From: Asticcacaulis sp. EMRT-3
GTDB taxonomy: Bacteria; Pseudomonadota; Alphaproteobacteria; Caulobacterales; Caulobacteraceae
Direction: 5' to 3'
DNA: 64,000 nucleotides
Assembly (NCBI RefSeq): GCF_030027245.1
Contig: NZ_JASERT010000003.1
Coordinates: 66,866-130,865, forward strand
The notes under the pieces are model-generated. The model was not told the DNA's origin. It did no database searches and worked only from the letters and a program-made list of their open reading frames with translations. The position numbers and the translations under genes were made by a program. This document shows, piece by piece, positions 34,097-42,626 of the stretch (position 1 is the stretch's first letter; each line of letters opens with the position of its first letter).

Positions 34097-34182
34097 CATC
34101 GCCGTCGACCGACGCTGAGTTATAGACCTCGACGTCTAATCGTTTGCTATGGGCGCGGCAACGCCGAAGCGCACAGGAAAAT

Positions 34183-35469
34183 TTACGCCAGCGCTTCCTG
34201 AACCAGGCTCAAAGTATCGAAGCGCCGAATAAGCCGGTCGGCTTTCTCATTACCCAACAGCGTCACCAACTGGTCCGGCCATGTCGCAACGGCATTGCGG
34301 ACGAGGGCCTTCATTTCAGCCTGAACCCTGTCTGGATCGATCTGAAGGAACCGAGCGATCCGTGAGATACGTTTGAACGTCACGCTTTCAAATGCCCGCG
34401 TGCCGGCAAGCTCCAGCGCCAATTGGTCATTCGGCACATAGAGCACGGTTGGCACAATGTCATAAGCGGGTGACAAGCGGATAATGCCAGGCGCGGGGAA
34501 GATGAATGACCAGTTCTTGAGGTGATTATCGCCATTGCCAATCAGGACGTCGACGACGGACCGGCGAAAGCCTTCCATGACATCGATCCGCCAGTCAGAA
34601 CTGAAGCGCTTGATCGTGTTCAGAATGCTCTCATAGTTCGCCATCGTATATTTATGCTCGCCAACAGCCCCGATGACCTGACCGATATCTTCGATGTGAA
34701 TGCGCGCGCTGTCAGGCCCGCGGTCGAAACGGTCCACACAGAGGACGGTCTCGCCATGCTGTAGAAATTCCGCAGGTACGCCTTGGATGTCATTTGTTGA
34801 AATCAGGCGGCAATGGGCCGTGGTGACCCCCGCCAGCCCCGCTAAATGCATGGCGGCGTGTTCCGCTTCGGGCAGGCCTGGGTACTGATCGCTGGCGACC
34901 TTCAGGATGCAGCGGCTATCACTATCGCGCCCCGGAACCGTAAGGCGGTCACCGTCCGGGTTGGCGGTGAATTTAAGCTGGACGCCAGCGAGGGAGAATT
35001 TGACTACACCTTCAGGCTTAGGTGCCCGAAAGCCGTGAACGCGTTCAAACTGCATCGGCCCGACGCTAGCCGGTAACTCGGTCTCTGGGATCACCATAAC
35101 CGCACCGGGAAGATCGGCACCGAGGCGCGCGATCAGGTCGAACTGATCGTGATTGCCCGCGCCCATTTCAGTCATGACCAGCTGTCTGAGCGCACCCTCC
35201 GGCAGCAACCCTGAAAACCAGGGTGCGAGATATCCGTGCAACCCGATTTTATCCCCACGGTTGGCAAGGCGCGCCTGTGTGAGCATGTCGTTGTCCGGTG
35301 CCAACCAGCTTAAACTCATGATCGGCCTGTTGGGTTCCTGCAAATAGGCTTCATCGACGACGAAAGCCGTTGTGCCTGTAGCGTCACGACTTAAAGTGCC
35401 GACGCGCACAGACGAATTGGCGGGTCCCAGGAGATGAACTCCGAGTATAGCCGCATGACCGGCCATCAC
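34183..35469 (-). CDS. hipA: HipA-type serine/threonine kinase toxin
   Basis: HipA toxins phosphorylate host targets (glutamyl-tRNA synthetase in E. coli) and promote persistence. The 428-aa protein shows the phosphate-binding VVKFSLAGVQLKF segment, LPEAEHAAMHLAGLAGV, the catalytic VLIGNGDNHLKNWSFI loop and the metal-binding LSPAYDIVPT. All key kinase elements are present and the length is normal. It is coupled to hipB by an ATGA overlap. The target in this host is unknown. Confidence 0.92.
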   Translation of the reverse strand: MMAGHAAILGVHLLGPANSSVRVGTLSRDATGTTAFVVDEAYLQEPNRPIMSLSWLAPDNDMLTQARLANRGDKIGLHGYLAPWFSGLLPEGALRQLVMTEMGAGNHDQFDLIARLGADLPGAVMVIPETELPASVGPMQFERVHGFRAPKPEGVVKFSLAGVQLKFTANPDGDRLTVPGRDSDSRCILKVASDQYPGLPEAEHAAMHLAGLAGVTTAHCRLISTNDIQGVPAEFLQHGETVLCVDRFDRGPDSARIHIEDIGQVIGAVGEHKYTMANYESILNTIKRFSSDWRIDVMEGFRRSVVDVLIGNGDNHLKNWSFIFPAPGIIRLSPAYDIVPTVLYVPNDQLALELAGTRAFESVTFKRISRIARFLQIDPDRVQAEMKALVRNAVATWPDQLVTLLGNEKADRLIRRFDTLSLVQEALA

Positions 35470-35804
35470 TTTTCTCCATCGTCGGACAGATCGACAAAGA
35501 CATCATCATAGACGCTACCCGTCGGGTTCAGACGCATGGCTGGTTGGTTTGGCTCAAGACGCTGTAATCTGGCGACCTCAGAGCGTGGTACCAAAACGGG
35601 AACCATGTCCAGAACGTCGCAAACCTCAACAAGGAGGGTCAGTCGATCTTTGCCCAGGCGGTTATTGAGGAGGTCACGTTCCAACTCTGAAATGCGCGCA
35701 CGGTCGCGTCCCAGTCGGAATGCCAGGTCAGGCTGCGTCATTTTGCGAGCTTTGCGGGCCTGCCGCATTTGCTCGCCCAAAGAGGGGAAGATGTCAGTTT
35801 TCAT
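35466..35804 (-). CDS. hipB: HipB-type antitoxin/repressor
   Basis: The 112-aa XRE-type HTH protein (LGEQMRQARKARKMTQPDLA, RLGRDRARISELERD) pairs with HipA. It neutralises the toxin and represses the operon. A C-terminal tail of about 40 residues follows. Three 12-bp palindrome-like sites lie just upstream. Confidence 0.9.
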   Translation of the reverse strand: MKTDIFPSLGEQMRQARKARKMTQPDLAFRLGRDRARISELERDLLNNRLGKDRLTLLVEVCDVLDMVPVLVPRSEVARLQRLEPNQPAMRLNPTGSVYDDVFVDLSDDGEK

Positions 35805-35833
35805 GCATCATACCGCTTGGAATTGTCTAATGA

Positions 35834-35912
35834 GCGGAATATCGCACATTATAGAAATAATCAATTTAAAAGCGTAATACCGCATAAAAGAGCAAATAAT
35901 GCGCAATACCGC
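35834..35912. promoter_or_regulatory. Three operator copies upstream of hipBA
   Basis: GCGGAATATCGC (35834-35845), GCGTAATACCGC (35872-35883) and GCGCAATACCGC (35901-35912) share GCGNAATAYCGC. They lie at 38- and 29-base intervals in an AT-rich promoter region. HipB is the natural candidate to bind them. Confidence 0.65.
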
Positions 35913-36317
35913 ACACGACTATTCTCGGGAAAACATCGAGAGCGAGCCATAGAGAGGGAAGCCCAGATAAGGTGCCGACCGACAACTGGAAAGTCTATGC
36001 CTCGACCCAAACGATGTTTTGCGGTGTGCGATACCCCGAAGGTGGCAATCCCACACAGCCTTGAAACCGCTGAAAGTCTGCTCTGGACGGACCGGGACAT
36101 ACAACTCTGGGCGGGGGAGGGCTGTCCGCCGGGTTTGCACGACGAGACCCAGCCTCGAACCAAGACCACCCCGCGCTATCAGCACTGACCCTTTGGTTCA
36201 GACGAAGGCCTAAGCCATCAACCCATGAAGGGTCGGCTTACGCGTTGCGTGCCGCCGCTTCGCCTCAGGCTTCGCGGTGACAGCGGACCTTGACTGAACC
36301 TTTCGGGTGCCTGTCGC
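35913..36317. other. Intergenic leader region without a recognised gene
   Basis: The short frames here are Arg/Pro/Ser-rich and unconvincing. The 3' part is GC-rich and leads into the hairpin and small gene at 36318-36528, so it may belong to a transcribed leader. Confidence 0.35.
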
Positions 36318-36334
36318 GCGGGGATGGTCCCCGC
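36318..36334 (+). promoter_or_regulatory. Hairpin before the 57-aa gene
   Basis: A perfect 7-bp stem GCGGGGA/TCCCCGC with a TGG loop ends 20 bases before the ATG. The placement is like the hairpins in the leaders of the DUF736 and DUF2493 genes. Confidence 0.45.
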
Positions 36335-36354
36335 TCCGGAACAGGAACTTCAAA

Positions 36355-36528
36355 ATGTCGCAAACCCTCAAATCAGCTTACGCTCGCGGTTGGAACCTCG
36401 CCTTGACCCTTATGGCTTCGATCGTGGTCTTCCAAGCTGAGAACGGTCAGTTTGGCGTCATGCCTACGGTTGAATACGACGGCGACGCATCTGCTATTGT
36501 CCATGAATTCGATCCCTTCCAACGGTGA
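36355..36528 (+). CDS. Small unknown protein of 57 aa
   Basis: The frame MSQTLKSAYARGWNLALTLM then ASIVVFQAENGQFGVMPTVE ends at TGA 36528. AGGAAC precedes the ATG and a hairpin leader lies upstream. There are no recognised motifs. The small size and plasmid leader context suggest a conserved plasmid protein of unknown role. Confidence 0.6.
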   Translation: MSQTLKSAYARGWNLALTLMASIVVFQAENGQFGVMPTVEYDGDASAIVHEFDPFQR

Positions 36529-36562
36529 GGGCATAGCGAGGCCTATCGGCGCTCTTCCAATT

Positions 36563-36580
36563 CCTTAGTCATGACTAAGA
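36563..36580. promoter_or_regulatory. Near-perfect copy of the 18-bp palindrome (copy 3)
   Basis: CCTTAGTCATGACTAAGA matches 17 of 18 bases of the virD4 and parB copies, with a perfect 16-bp core (CTTAGTCATGACTAAG). It lies between two genes, where no coding constraint explains it. Confidence 0.5.
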
Positions 36581-36679
36581 CTTTGGCGTCAGACGGAGAC
36601 CGGGCGGCTGATGAAAAGGCAGAGATTTAAGCGGACGTCGCGGCGTGCACGGTTAGCTGTGGCACGGCCAATAAAACGT

Positions 36680-37081
36680 TTAGTCATCAGCCAGGGTGCG
36701 GACGAGATCTAATATTTTACGGCGAAGCTTTGCCGCCTTGATACGTGGAAAGGCTTCGGCGAGTTCGATGCCTTCCGTCGTTACGAGAAAGCCATGTACA
36801 AACTGCTCGGTTTCCGATTCGCTGAAGGCCTCAACCGATTCGTTATCGTCGTAGCCGTCAAAGAAATAAGCAACTGGAACCTTCAAAGTCTGGGAAATCT
36901 CATAGAGCTTAGAAGAACTGATGCGATTGAAGCCGCGCTCATACTTTTGCACTTGTTGAAATGTCAGCTCGATCGCGTTTGCCAAACCGTCTTGGCTGAG
37001 GCCCAGGAATTTTCGGCGCATTCGCACGCGCCCGCCAACATGCAGATCGACCGGGTTTGGGATTTTAACATCTAAAGCCAT
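36680..37081 (-). CDS. XRE-family transcriptional regulator
   Basis: The 133-aa protein has a Cro/C1-type HTH at the N-terminus (VGGRVRMRRKFLGLSQDGLA, NAIELTFQQVQKYERGFNRI, SSSKLYEISQTLKVPVAYFF). A helical C-terminus follows. This pattern is frequent in alphaproteobacterial regulators. It is divergent from the MucR gene. TTGCTAC and GTAGCAA half-sites at about 37095 and 37155 in the shared intergenic region may be its operator. Confidence 0.87.
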   Translation of the reverse strand: MALDVKIPNPVDLHVGGRVRMRRKFLGLSQDGLANAIELTFQQVQKYERGFNRISSSKLYEISQTLKVPVAYFFDGYDDNESVEAFSESETEQFVHGFLVTTEGIELAEAFPRIKAAKLRRKILDLVRTLADD

Positions 37082-37263
37082 TCAACTACCTATACTTGCT
37101 ACTAACTGAGACGCGGTGTCGCTTGTGTCAAACGAAGCAACCCGTCTCTCCTTGTAGCAAAAGACATACCACCTTCTTTTTGGGGCCGTCGAATCTGCTT
37201 GAAAAATGGAGAAAATTGAGCTTGGTGGCTTAATTCTTATCGACATCAGCTCAGGGACACAAA

Positions 37264-37728
37264 ATGGAAGACATTGCCAGACAAATGGGCCGGACCGCAG
37301 AAATTATTGCGGCATATGTCAGCAAAAATCCACTACCAGCGAGCGAACTTGCATCTCTCATCAAGACCGTACATGCGTCCTTGTCCCAGAGCGCAGTCGT
37401 TGTGAACGATCCGACAACCGAAATGAAAGCACCATCGGTCAGCATCAAGAAAAGCGTTACGCCCGATTATTTGATTTGTCTGGAAGACGGCCTAAAGTTC
37501 AAGTCCCTGAAGCGACATCTGCGCAGCAAATACGGCATGACAGCCGAAGACTATCGAGCAAAGTGGCGCTTGCCAAAGAATTATCCGATGGTGGCGCCAG
37601 CCTATTCTGCGTCGCGTTCAGCGTTGGCCAAGGAAATGAAGCTTGGTCAGAAGCGGGTGCCAGAGTCGAAAGCCAAGAGCGCTCCAAGGTCGAAAGTGCC
37701 AAATGTGCAGGCTACAAAGGACGCCTAG
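37264..37728 (+). CDS. MucR/Ros-family transcriptional regulator
   Basis: The 154-aa protein has the Ros/MucR core: VTPDYLICLEDGLKFKSLKR, HLRSKYGMTAEDYRAKWRLP and YPMVAPAYSASRSALAKEMK. These proteins bind AT-rich promoters and control envelope, virulence or plasmid genes. Of the zinc ligands, the first Cys and one His remain; the usual second His in HLxTH is Lys here, as in several zinc-poor homologues. The C-terminus is a basic Lys/Ser-rich tail. An AGGG site precedes ATG 37264. Confidence 0.9.
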   Translation: MEDIARQMGRTAEIIAAYVSKNPLPASELASLIKTVHASLSQSAVVVNDPTTEMKAPSVSIKKSVTPDYLICLEDGLKFKSLKRHLRSKYGMTAEDYRAKWRLPKNYPMVAPAYSASRSALAKEMKLGQKRVPESKAKSAPRSKVPNVQATKDA

Positions 37729-37844
37729 TTCTTGCTTAGGGCCGCTTCACCGTGGTGCAGTTTTGCTTACGCGCTTTCTCAGTCTTGAAGGCCTGTGCCA
37801 CGCGTGCGGGGGAAGCAAACGATCCAACCGAGCCGCTTTAGTTC

Positions 37845-38462
37845 TTACTTAGCTTTGGGCTTTGGTTGGTGAAGACGGCGGCGTACGTTGGAGCGTGTGG
37901 CGTTTTGCACATCTTTATCAACCATCGCTAAGTCGAACCATTCGGGGTCGAAGTGCCCACCACACCATCGCTTCGTCTGCTTGTGCTCGTCATGATCTGG
38001 GTCGGCCATGATTTCAAGAAAGTTTTCATAGCCGGGAAAACCACCAACATCCTCTGGTGGCCGAGCGCGCGCACCTGATATGCAGGTTGCCTTCTTTGGG
38101 GGTGGATCGACGGTGAGAAAATCTTCGATGACGACCGTATGCTGCCAATTGTCGCCAAAATCATAGACGTAGGTAAAGGATGATCCGGGGCGGGCAAAAT
38201 CACTGAGCCGAACCTCGTGATAGTCGAAGACGCGGCACTCGTCCTCAAAAGTATCGCGCATCAGAAACTCAGCATCGCCATAACGCAGGCCGCCGATCAA
38301 AAATTCGTGCAGGTGACTATCCCACCAGTTAAAGGCCGCCTGGATCGCCAGATGGAGCTTTTGCAAATCCCAACTCGCGGGAACGACAAGTCGGCGCCAG
38401 ACTTCCGGCGTGATCTCATCAAGTGAAATACGAATTTGGACGGCGTTATTGCGTTCGAACAT
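37845..38462 (-). CDS. Plasmid pRiA4b ORF-3-like protein
   Basis: The protein is about 205 aa. It contains VQIRISLDEITPEVWRRLVV, LHLAIQAAFNWWDSHLHEFL, FTYVYDFGDNWQHTVVIEDF and PPEDVGGFPGYENFLEIMAD, the pRiA4b ORF-3 domain. Its function is unknown, but it is widespread on plasmids and mobile elements. Starts at 38498 (TTG) or 38492 (ATG) are also open. I chose ATG 38462 because the domain begins directly after it, but no start has a strong ribosome site. Confidence 0.85.
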   Translation of the reverse strand: MFERNNAVQIRISLDEITPEVWRRLVVPASWDLQKLHLAIQAAFNWWDSHLHEFLIGGLRYGDAEFLMRDTFEDECRVFDYHEVRLSDFARPGSSFTYVYDFGDNWQHTVVIEDFLTVDPPPKKATCISGARARPPEDVGGFPGYENFLEIMADPDHDEHKQTKRWCGGHFDPEWFDLAMVDKDVQNATRSNVRRRLHQPKPKAK

Positions 38463-38545
38463 GATTGAAAGAAAATCGAGAATACCTGGCATTGTCAAGC
38501 GGGGAGGGGCTCAGTTATTCACCTCCACAAATGTACTTCAGTCAG

Positions 38546-38718
38546 ACATGCCGTTAAGGCGGATTTCGCCTTAACGGCATGGTGGCCTCTTGCGGAGGTT
38601 TGCCGGACTCGGTCATCCCCTTGCCGAAGGTGCTTCTTGGTTCTGACCAAGAAGCAGGGATTGACCGCAGACCGGAAACCGTAGTTTTCTGCGGGAATGG
38701 TGTGGCCTAACGGGCCAC
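38546..38718. repeat. Array of four stem-loops in an intergenic region
   Basis: Four inverted repeats follow one another. 38546-38580 has 15-bp perfect arms (CATGCCGTTAAGGCG) and a 5-base loop. 38630-38655 has 11-bp arms (TGCTTCTTGGT) and a 4-base loop. 38664-38693 has 7-bp arms (CCGCAGA). 38702-38718 has 6-bp arms (GTGGCC). A minus-strand frame across it (38519-38758) looks non-coding. The density suggests a structured DNA site (transfer origin or single-strand origin) or a structured RNA. Nothing further is visible in 38779-39062. Confidence 0.6.
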
Positions 38719-38761
38719 GCTTCTTGCCTTTTTTTAGGCCCCTGGAATGCGTATACAAAAG

Positions 38762-38779
38762 CCTTAGTCATGACGAAGA
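38762..38779. promoter_or_regulatory. Degenerate copy of the 18-bp palindrome (copy 4)
   Basis: CCTTAGTCATGACGAAGA differs from the perfect copy at two positions, one within the core. It lies directly beside the stem-loop array. Confidence 0.35.
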
Positions 38780-39062
38780 ATGGGGGCGTATTTTGAGGCA
38801 AAAAGTCTAGATGCAGGATAGGCTCGCGCCCGGAAATGGTATTTCCATATGACATGTTTCCGTCCTCGACACTGGCTCGGTTGGATTGATTGGACTTCGA
38901 GAGCTCAGCTTACTGACTAGAATTTATATATAATGTTTGGTCAGTAGGCCGAGCTACCGGTGCGTGCGACAGCGCGCAAAGGTCGACGATGTCGAACCCG
39001 TAGATATCTTCAAGGGTGATCAAATTGGCGGCCGGGAAGTGTCGAACCGGCGAGAACGGTTG

Positions 39063-39296
39063 TTACTCTTCGAGCGCTGCCTGATACCCGCTTGCGAAAG
39101 CCTCGGCCGGATCGGTGATGTCGCGGGCAACGACGAAGATTAGGTACGCGACGCCAGCGGCAGAAGGAGACATGATGCCTTTTTCGTCTTCAAAGACAAA
39201 GCCTAGCCGCTGGCATTCCGCCAAGGACCCAAGGCGCCTGACGAGAGCATTCAGGCTCTTTCCCGTTTCAAAGTCGATGGTGTTGCTGTCCCTCAT
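39063..39296 (-). CDS. Small unknown protein of 77 aa
   Basis: The product MRDSNTIDFETGKSLNALVR continues with LGFVFEDEKGIMSPSAAGVA. A GAGGG-rich stretch (tandem GGGATGA) upstream of the ATG could serve as a ribosome site. There are no recognised motifs. It may be a genuine small plasmid gene. Confidence 0.5.
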   Translation of the reverse strand: MRDSNTIDFETGKSLNALVRRLGSLAECQRLGFVFEDEKGIMSPSAAGVAYLIFVVARDITDPAEAFASGYQAALEE

Positions 39297-39387
39297 CCCT
39301 CATCCCTCGATCTTAACGTGCGGTGACCGCGCCGCCAATTCCATGGCGTAGGTGAGAGGTGAGGCGGTTACGTAATTTGCGCACGCT

Positions 39388-39560
39388 ATTGTGACAATCT
39401 TGACGGCATATTAGCGGTGGCGGAGAGTTTGGACGGGTCGAGCGGCAAATCTCGATCACCCAAAGCGGAAACGCGGCAGGGAACTCCATCGCGTCGGTGC
39501 TGCGTCTCGCGAAAGTCAGGATGTAGTCCTATCTTAGCGTTAAACGAGCGCCAATCGGGC
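39388..39560. repeat. Left arm of an inverted repeat flanking the S41 peptidase gene
   Basis: The core 39412-39515 is about 90% identical, in reverse orientation, to 41117-41219. Similarity weakens outward (TTGTGAC at 39390) and inward (TTAAACGAGCG at 39539). In one frame it encodes GGGEFGRVERQISITQSGNA, similar to the right arm, but with a stop just upstream, so it looks like a degraded copy. The remainder of 39297-39645 holds no gene. Confidence 0.6.
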
Positions 39561-39645
39561 GCTGAACTGGGAAAGGTCGGATCACTACAGCCTTTTCAAG
39601 TTGCGGCAATCCTCCTACACTTGTCTGGCGGCAGGGGGGCGGATC

Positions 39646-41022
39646 TTGACGGTGCTGGGCACGGCGAAGAAAAAGTTGACGACGTGGGGCTTGATCTGGC
39701 GCGGAGCGTTGATCCTGCTGATGATCACGATCGTGTTGTTTACCCTGCTATTGGGTTTTGGCGTTTACCTCGTACACAAGGGCCAGGTTTTCTGGGCCCA
39801 GAGTCAGCGAGAACGCAACCTCGAGACCTATGACGTCTTTTGGACGGCGATCAGCGATCATTATTTCGACCCGAAATTCGGCGGTCTCAAGTGGGCCGGA
39901 TTGCGTGCCGAAGGCCGGGCGAAGGCCGCCAAAGCGGCCAATGGAACTCTCCTTTATACTGAGGTCCTGATGTCGATGGCGCAAATGCTACCGTCGTCGC
40001 ACGTCGCGGCCATCATGGCCGACGCGGCGCAGGACAAGCCCAAGACCGGACCAGCTAAGGGACCTGTTATGTCGGGAGTCATCGATTATGGCTTCGATTT
40101 CGTTTGTTTGAGAAGATTGGGAACGCAGTTCTGCACTGTCGGCGATGTCAAGCGCGGGTCGGCTGCCGATGCCGCCGGAATTGAGCCCGGCTGGGTTATC
40201 ACGTACTCGAGTACGACTTTCACCGGTGCCACGGGTACGGTCACGCAGGCGCATTTCAAGGCGGACGTCTACCCCTTTATTGCCGATCACGGCCATTTCA
40301 GCTTTCGCAATGGGCGGCCTGAAATGAATGTTGAGACCGGCAGTACCGACTTCAGGACAACTGTCAGGCATATCGAATACGACCTCCCTTTGAACGCGGC
40401 GGCTACGCCACCCTTTGCTGCGCGCCGCTTGCCGTCGGGTGCGCTCTATGTCCGCTTTGATAATTTCGGGTTGACGCCGTTCGACAACAAAGCCGCCGAC
40501 GAAGCCATCGCCGAACTCAATCAGGCTGATGCCCGCGGCGTGATCATCGATCTGCGTCATAATACTGGCGGAGACGTCGTGACGACCATGCGTTTCATTA
40601 GCCATTTCCTCCCAGCTTTGACCGAGGTCGGCTTTTTTAAGGGCCGGAAATTCACGGATGTGAAACGTACGGATTTCTGGTCGAGACGTTATCACGGCCC
40701 CGTCATCGTCCTGATAGGGCCGGGCGCTTATAGCGGAGCGGAATTAACGGCTGCGGCCCTGAAATATTACCACCGCGCCACCCTGATCGGTCGCACGACG
40801 AATGGGTCTATGCTCGAATCGAGATATTTCAGCCTGCCTGACGGCGGCAAGGTTCAGGTGGCGGTCGCGGATTTTCATACACCAGACGGCCAGCGTATAG
40901 AAGATGCGGGCGTCAAACCGGATATAGAGGTCATCCCCACCCTGGCCGAAATTCGCACCGGCCATGATCCGGTGCTGGAACGCGCAGAAGCGGTGCTGGC
41001 CAAGGAAGCACCGCAGCGATAG
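39646..41022 (+). CDS. S41-family peptidase, membrane-anchored
   Basis: The roughly 458-aa protein has an N-terminal transmembrane anchor (LIWRGALILLMITIVLFTLL), a PDZ-like region (VGDVKRGSAADAAGIEPGWV) and a C-terminal S41 core (GVIIDLRHNTGGDVVTTMRF, IGPGAYSGAELTAAALKYYH). The Ser of the AYSGAE motif suits the nucleophile. The Lys of CtpA-type enzymes is absent (RTTNGSML), as in IRBP-like S41 members. No ATG is well placed; TTG 39646, preceded by AGGGGGGCGG, is preferred over TTG 39601. The gene sits inside the inverted repeat pair. Confidence 0.8.
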   Translation: MTVLGTAKKKLTTWGLIWRGALILLMITIVLFTLLLGFGVYLVHKGQVFWAQSQRERNLETYDVFWTAISDHYFDPKFGGLKWAGLRAEGRAKAAKAANGTLLYTEVLMSMAQMLPSSHVAAIMADAAQDKPKTGPAKGPVMSGVIDYGFDFVCLRRLGTQFCTVGDVKRGSAADAAGIEPGWVITYSSTTFTGATGTVTQAHFKADVYPFIADHGHFSFRNGRPEMNVETGSTDFRTTVRHIEYDLPLNAAATPPFAARRLPSGALYVRFDNFGLTPFDNKAADEAIAELNQADARGVIIDLRHNTGGDVVTTMRFISHFLPALTEVGFFKGRKFTDVKRTDFWSRRYHGPVIVLIGPGAYSGAELTAAALKYYHRATLIGRTTNGSMLESRYFSLPDGGKVQVAVADFHTPDGQRIEDAGVKPDIEVIPTLAEIRTGHDPVLERAEAVLAKEAPQR

Positions 41023-41074
41023 ATATAGCCGCTCGCAAATACGCCCGGCCTGACTCGAGATCGGCGCATTGCTG

Positions 41075-41242
41075 ACGCTCGTTAATTGTGACTGAAAAAC
41101 TCGGCGCGCGCAATTTCGCTGAGACGCAGCACCGATGCGACGGAGTTCCCTGCCGCGTTTCCGCTTTGGGTGATCGAGATTTGCCGCGCGGCCCGTCCAA
41201 ACTCTCCGCCGCCGCTAGCATATAGCTTTGTTGTCGTCACAA
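41075..41242. repeat. Right arm of the inverted repeat flanking the S41 peptidase gene
   Basis: The minus strand carries the counterpart of the left arm. It keeps a 52-codon frame from GTG 41240 to 41082 that contains TTTKLYASGGGEFGRAARQI and SVASVLRLSEIARAEFF. I do not recognise this peptide and there is no good ribosome site. It may be the tail of a lost gene. The rest of 41023-41479 shows no gene. Confidence 0.6.
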
Positions 41243-41479
41243 GATAATGGACAGTGAGAGGCTGGGAGTTTGTCGAAAACCAATACCCGGCAATTTGTGC
41301 ATAAATTTCTGATGGCGACGGAAGAACCCGATGTTGCATGAAAGCCTGTAGTGCAGATTTGCGATGTGGCATCCATGTTTTGCGGAGAAAATCGACACTT
41401 ATCGCCGCACTTCCTGCGGATAAAGCACTTGTTTGTGCCGTAAATAGCGCGCATATTCGCCGCACAAAGAGCGGTAAAT

Positions 41480-42583
41480 ATGACTCTATATATTCATGAA
41501 CTCGACACATGGCCCCATTTTGAATGGAAGATGGAGGCGATTGCCGACCATCTGGCCGCTGTGCGCCATCGTCAGGGCCTGCTTTTGGGGCGGATGCATG
41601 GTCTTGGTTTGGAACTGAAGGTCGAGGCCAGTCTGGCAACACTGACTGAAGACGTCCTCAAATCCAGCGAAATTGAAGGTGATATTCTTGACCGGGATCA
41701 GGTGCGCTCATCGCTGGCGCGCCGCCTTGGCATGGACATAGCGGGCCTTGTGCCTGCTGACCGTCATGTCGATGGCATCGTCGAGATGATGTTGGATGCC
41801 ACGCAAAACTATGGCGCGCCATTGACTGAAGAGCGGTTGTTTAGCTGGCACGCCGCCCTGTTTCCTACTGGGTATAGCGGTATGACGCGGATCGTGGTCG
41901 GGGCGTGGCGCACTGAGGTGTCGGGGCCTATGCAGGTGATCTCGGGGGCTTTTGGGGCTGAGAGGATCCATTACGAAGCACCAGCGGCTTCGCGGGTCGC
42001 TAGGGAAATGTCAGATTTTCTGACATGGTTCAATGATGGCCCGGCAATGGATCCTGTGCTGAAAGCCGCCATCGCACATCTCTGGTTCGTAACCATCCAC
42101 CCGTTTGATGATGGCAATGGCCGTATCGCGCGCGCCATCGCCGATATGGCTTTGGCGCGTTCGGAAAATAGCCCTCAGCGCTTCTACAGTATGTCCGCCC
42201 AAATCCGTCAGGAACGCAAAACCTACTATGCCCGATTGGAAGCGACCCAGAAGAGTGGCACTGACATTACCGATTGGATAGACTGGTTTTTGGCTTGCCT
42301 TGACCAGGCCTTTATCGGCGCTGAAGTCATACTGGCTGATACCTTGCGCAAGGCGCGAGTCTGGAAGGGGCTTGCCGGACAAAAGCTGAGCGAACGCCAA
42401 AGCAAGATCATCAATCGCCTGCTTGACGGATTTGAAGGCAAGCTGACCACATCCAAATGGGCGGCCCTGACGAAGTCTTCGCCGGACACGGCGCTGCGTG
42501 ACATTACTGACCTTGTCGAGCGTGGCATCCTCGTCAAAGACGCAGGTGGTGGCCGTAGCACCAGCTATTCGCTGCCGGAATAG
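41480..42583 (+). CDS. Fic family protein (probable AMP transferase)
   Basis: Fic enzymes usually transfer AMP to protein side chains. The 367-aa protein has a DUF4172-like N-terminal domain (IHELDTWPHFEWKMEAIADH), the inhibitory helix motif SSEIEG at about residues 62-67 ([S/T]xxxE[G/N]), and the catalytic HPFDDGNGRIAR at about 207-218. A C-terminal winged-helix domain (LTTSKWAALTKSSPDTALRD) follows. All catalytic residues are present. It is a class II, self-inhibited Fic protein. The target is unknown. Confidence 0.92.
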   Translation: MTLYIHELDTWPHFEWKMEAIADHLAAVRHRQGLLLGRMHGLGLELKVEASLATLTEDVLKSSEIEGDILDRDQVRSSLARRLGMDIAGLVPADRHVDGIVEMMLDATQNYGAPLTEERLFSWHAALFPTGYSGMTRIVVGAWRTEVSGPMQVISGAFGAERIHYEAPAASRVAREMSDFLTWFNDGPAMDPVLKAAIAHLWFVTIHPFDDGNGRIARAIADMALARSENSPQRFYSMSAQIRQERKTYYARLEATQKSGTDITDWIDWFLACLDQAFIGAEVILADTLRKARVWKGLAGQKLSERQSKIINRLLDGFEGKLTTSKWAALTKSSPDTALRDITDLVERGILVKDAGGGRSTSYSLPE

Positions 42584-42626
42584 ACCCTCAAGACAGGTAT
42601 CTCTACGTCTTAACATGTAGCACTAC

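Noticed and set aside
38519..38758. 79-codon minus-strand frame across the stem-loop array
   Set aside because: Composition is unlike a protein and the stem-loops account for the sequence. A real peptide cannot be fully excluded.
41082..41642. 186-codon minus-strand frame overlapping the Fic gene start
   Set aside because: It has no ribosome site and its upstream half is antisense to Fic. Only the 3' 52 codons match the inverted repeat, so I reported the repeat instead.
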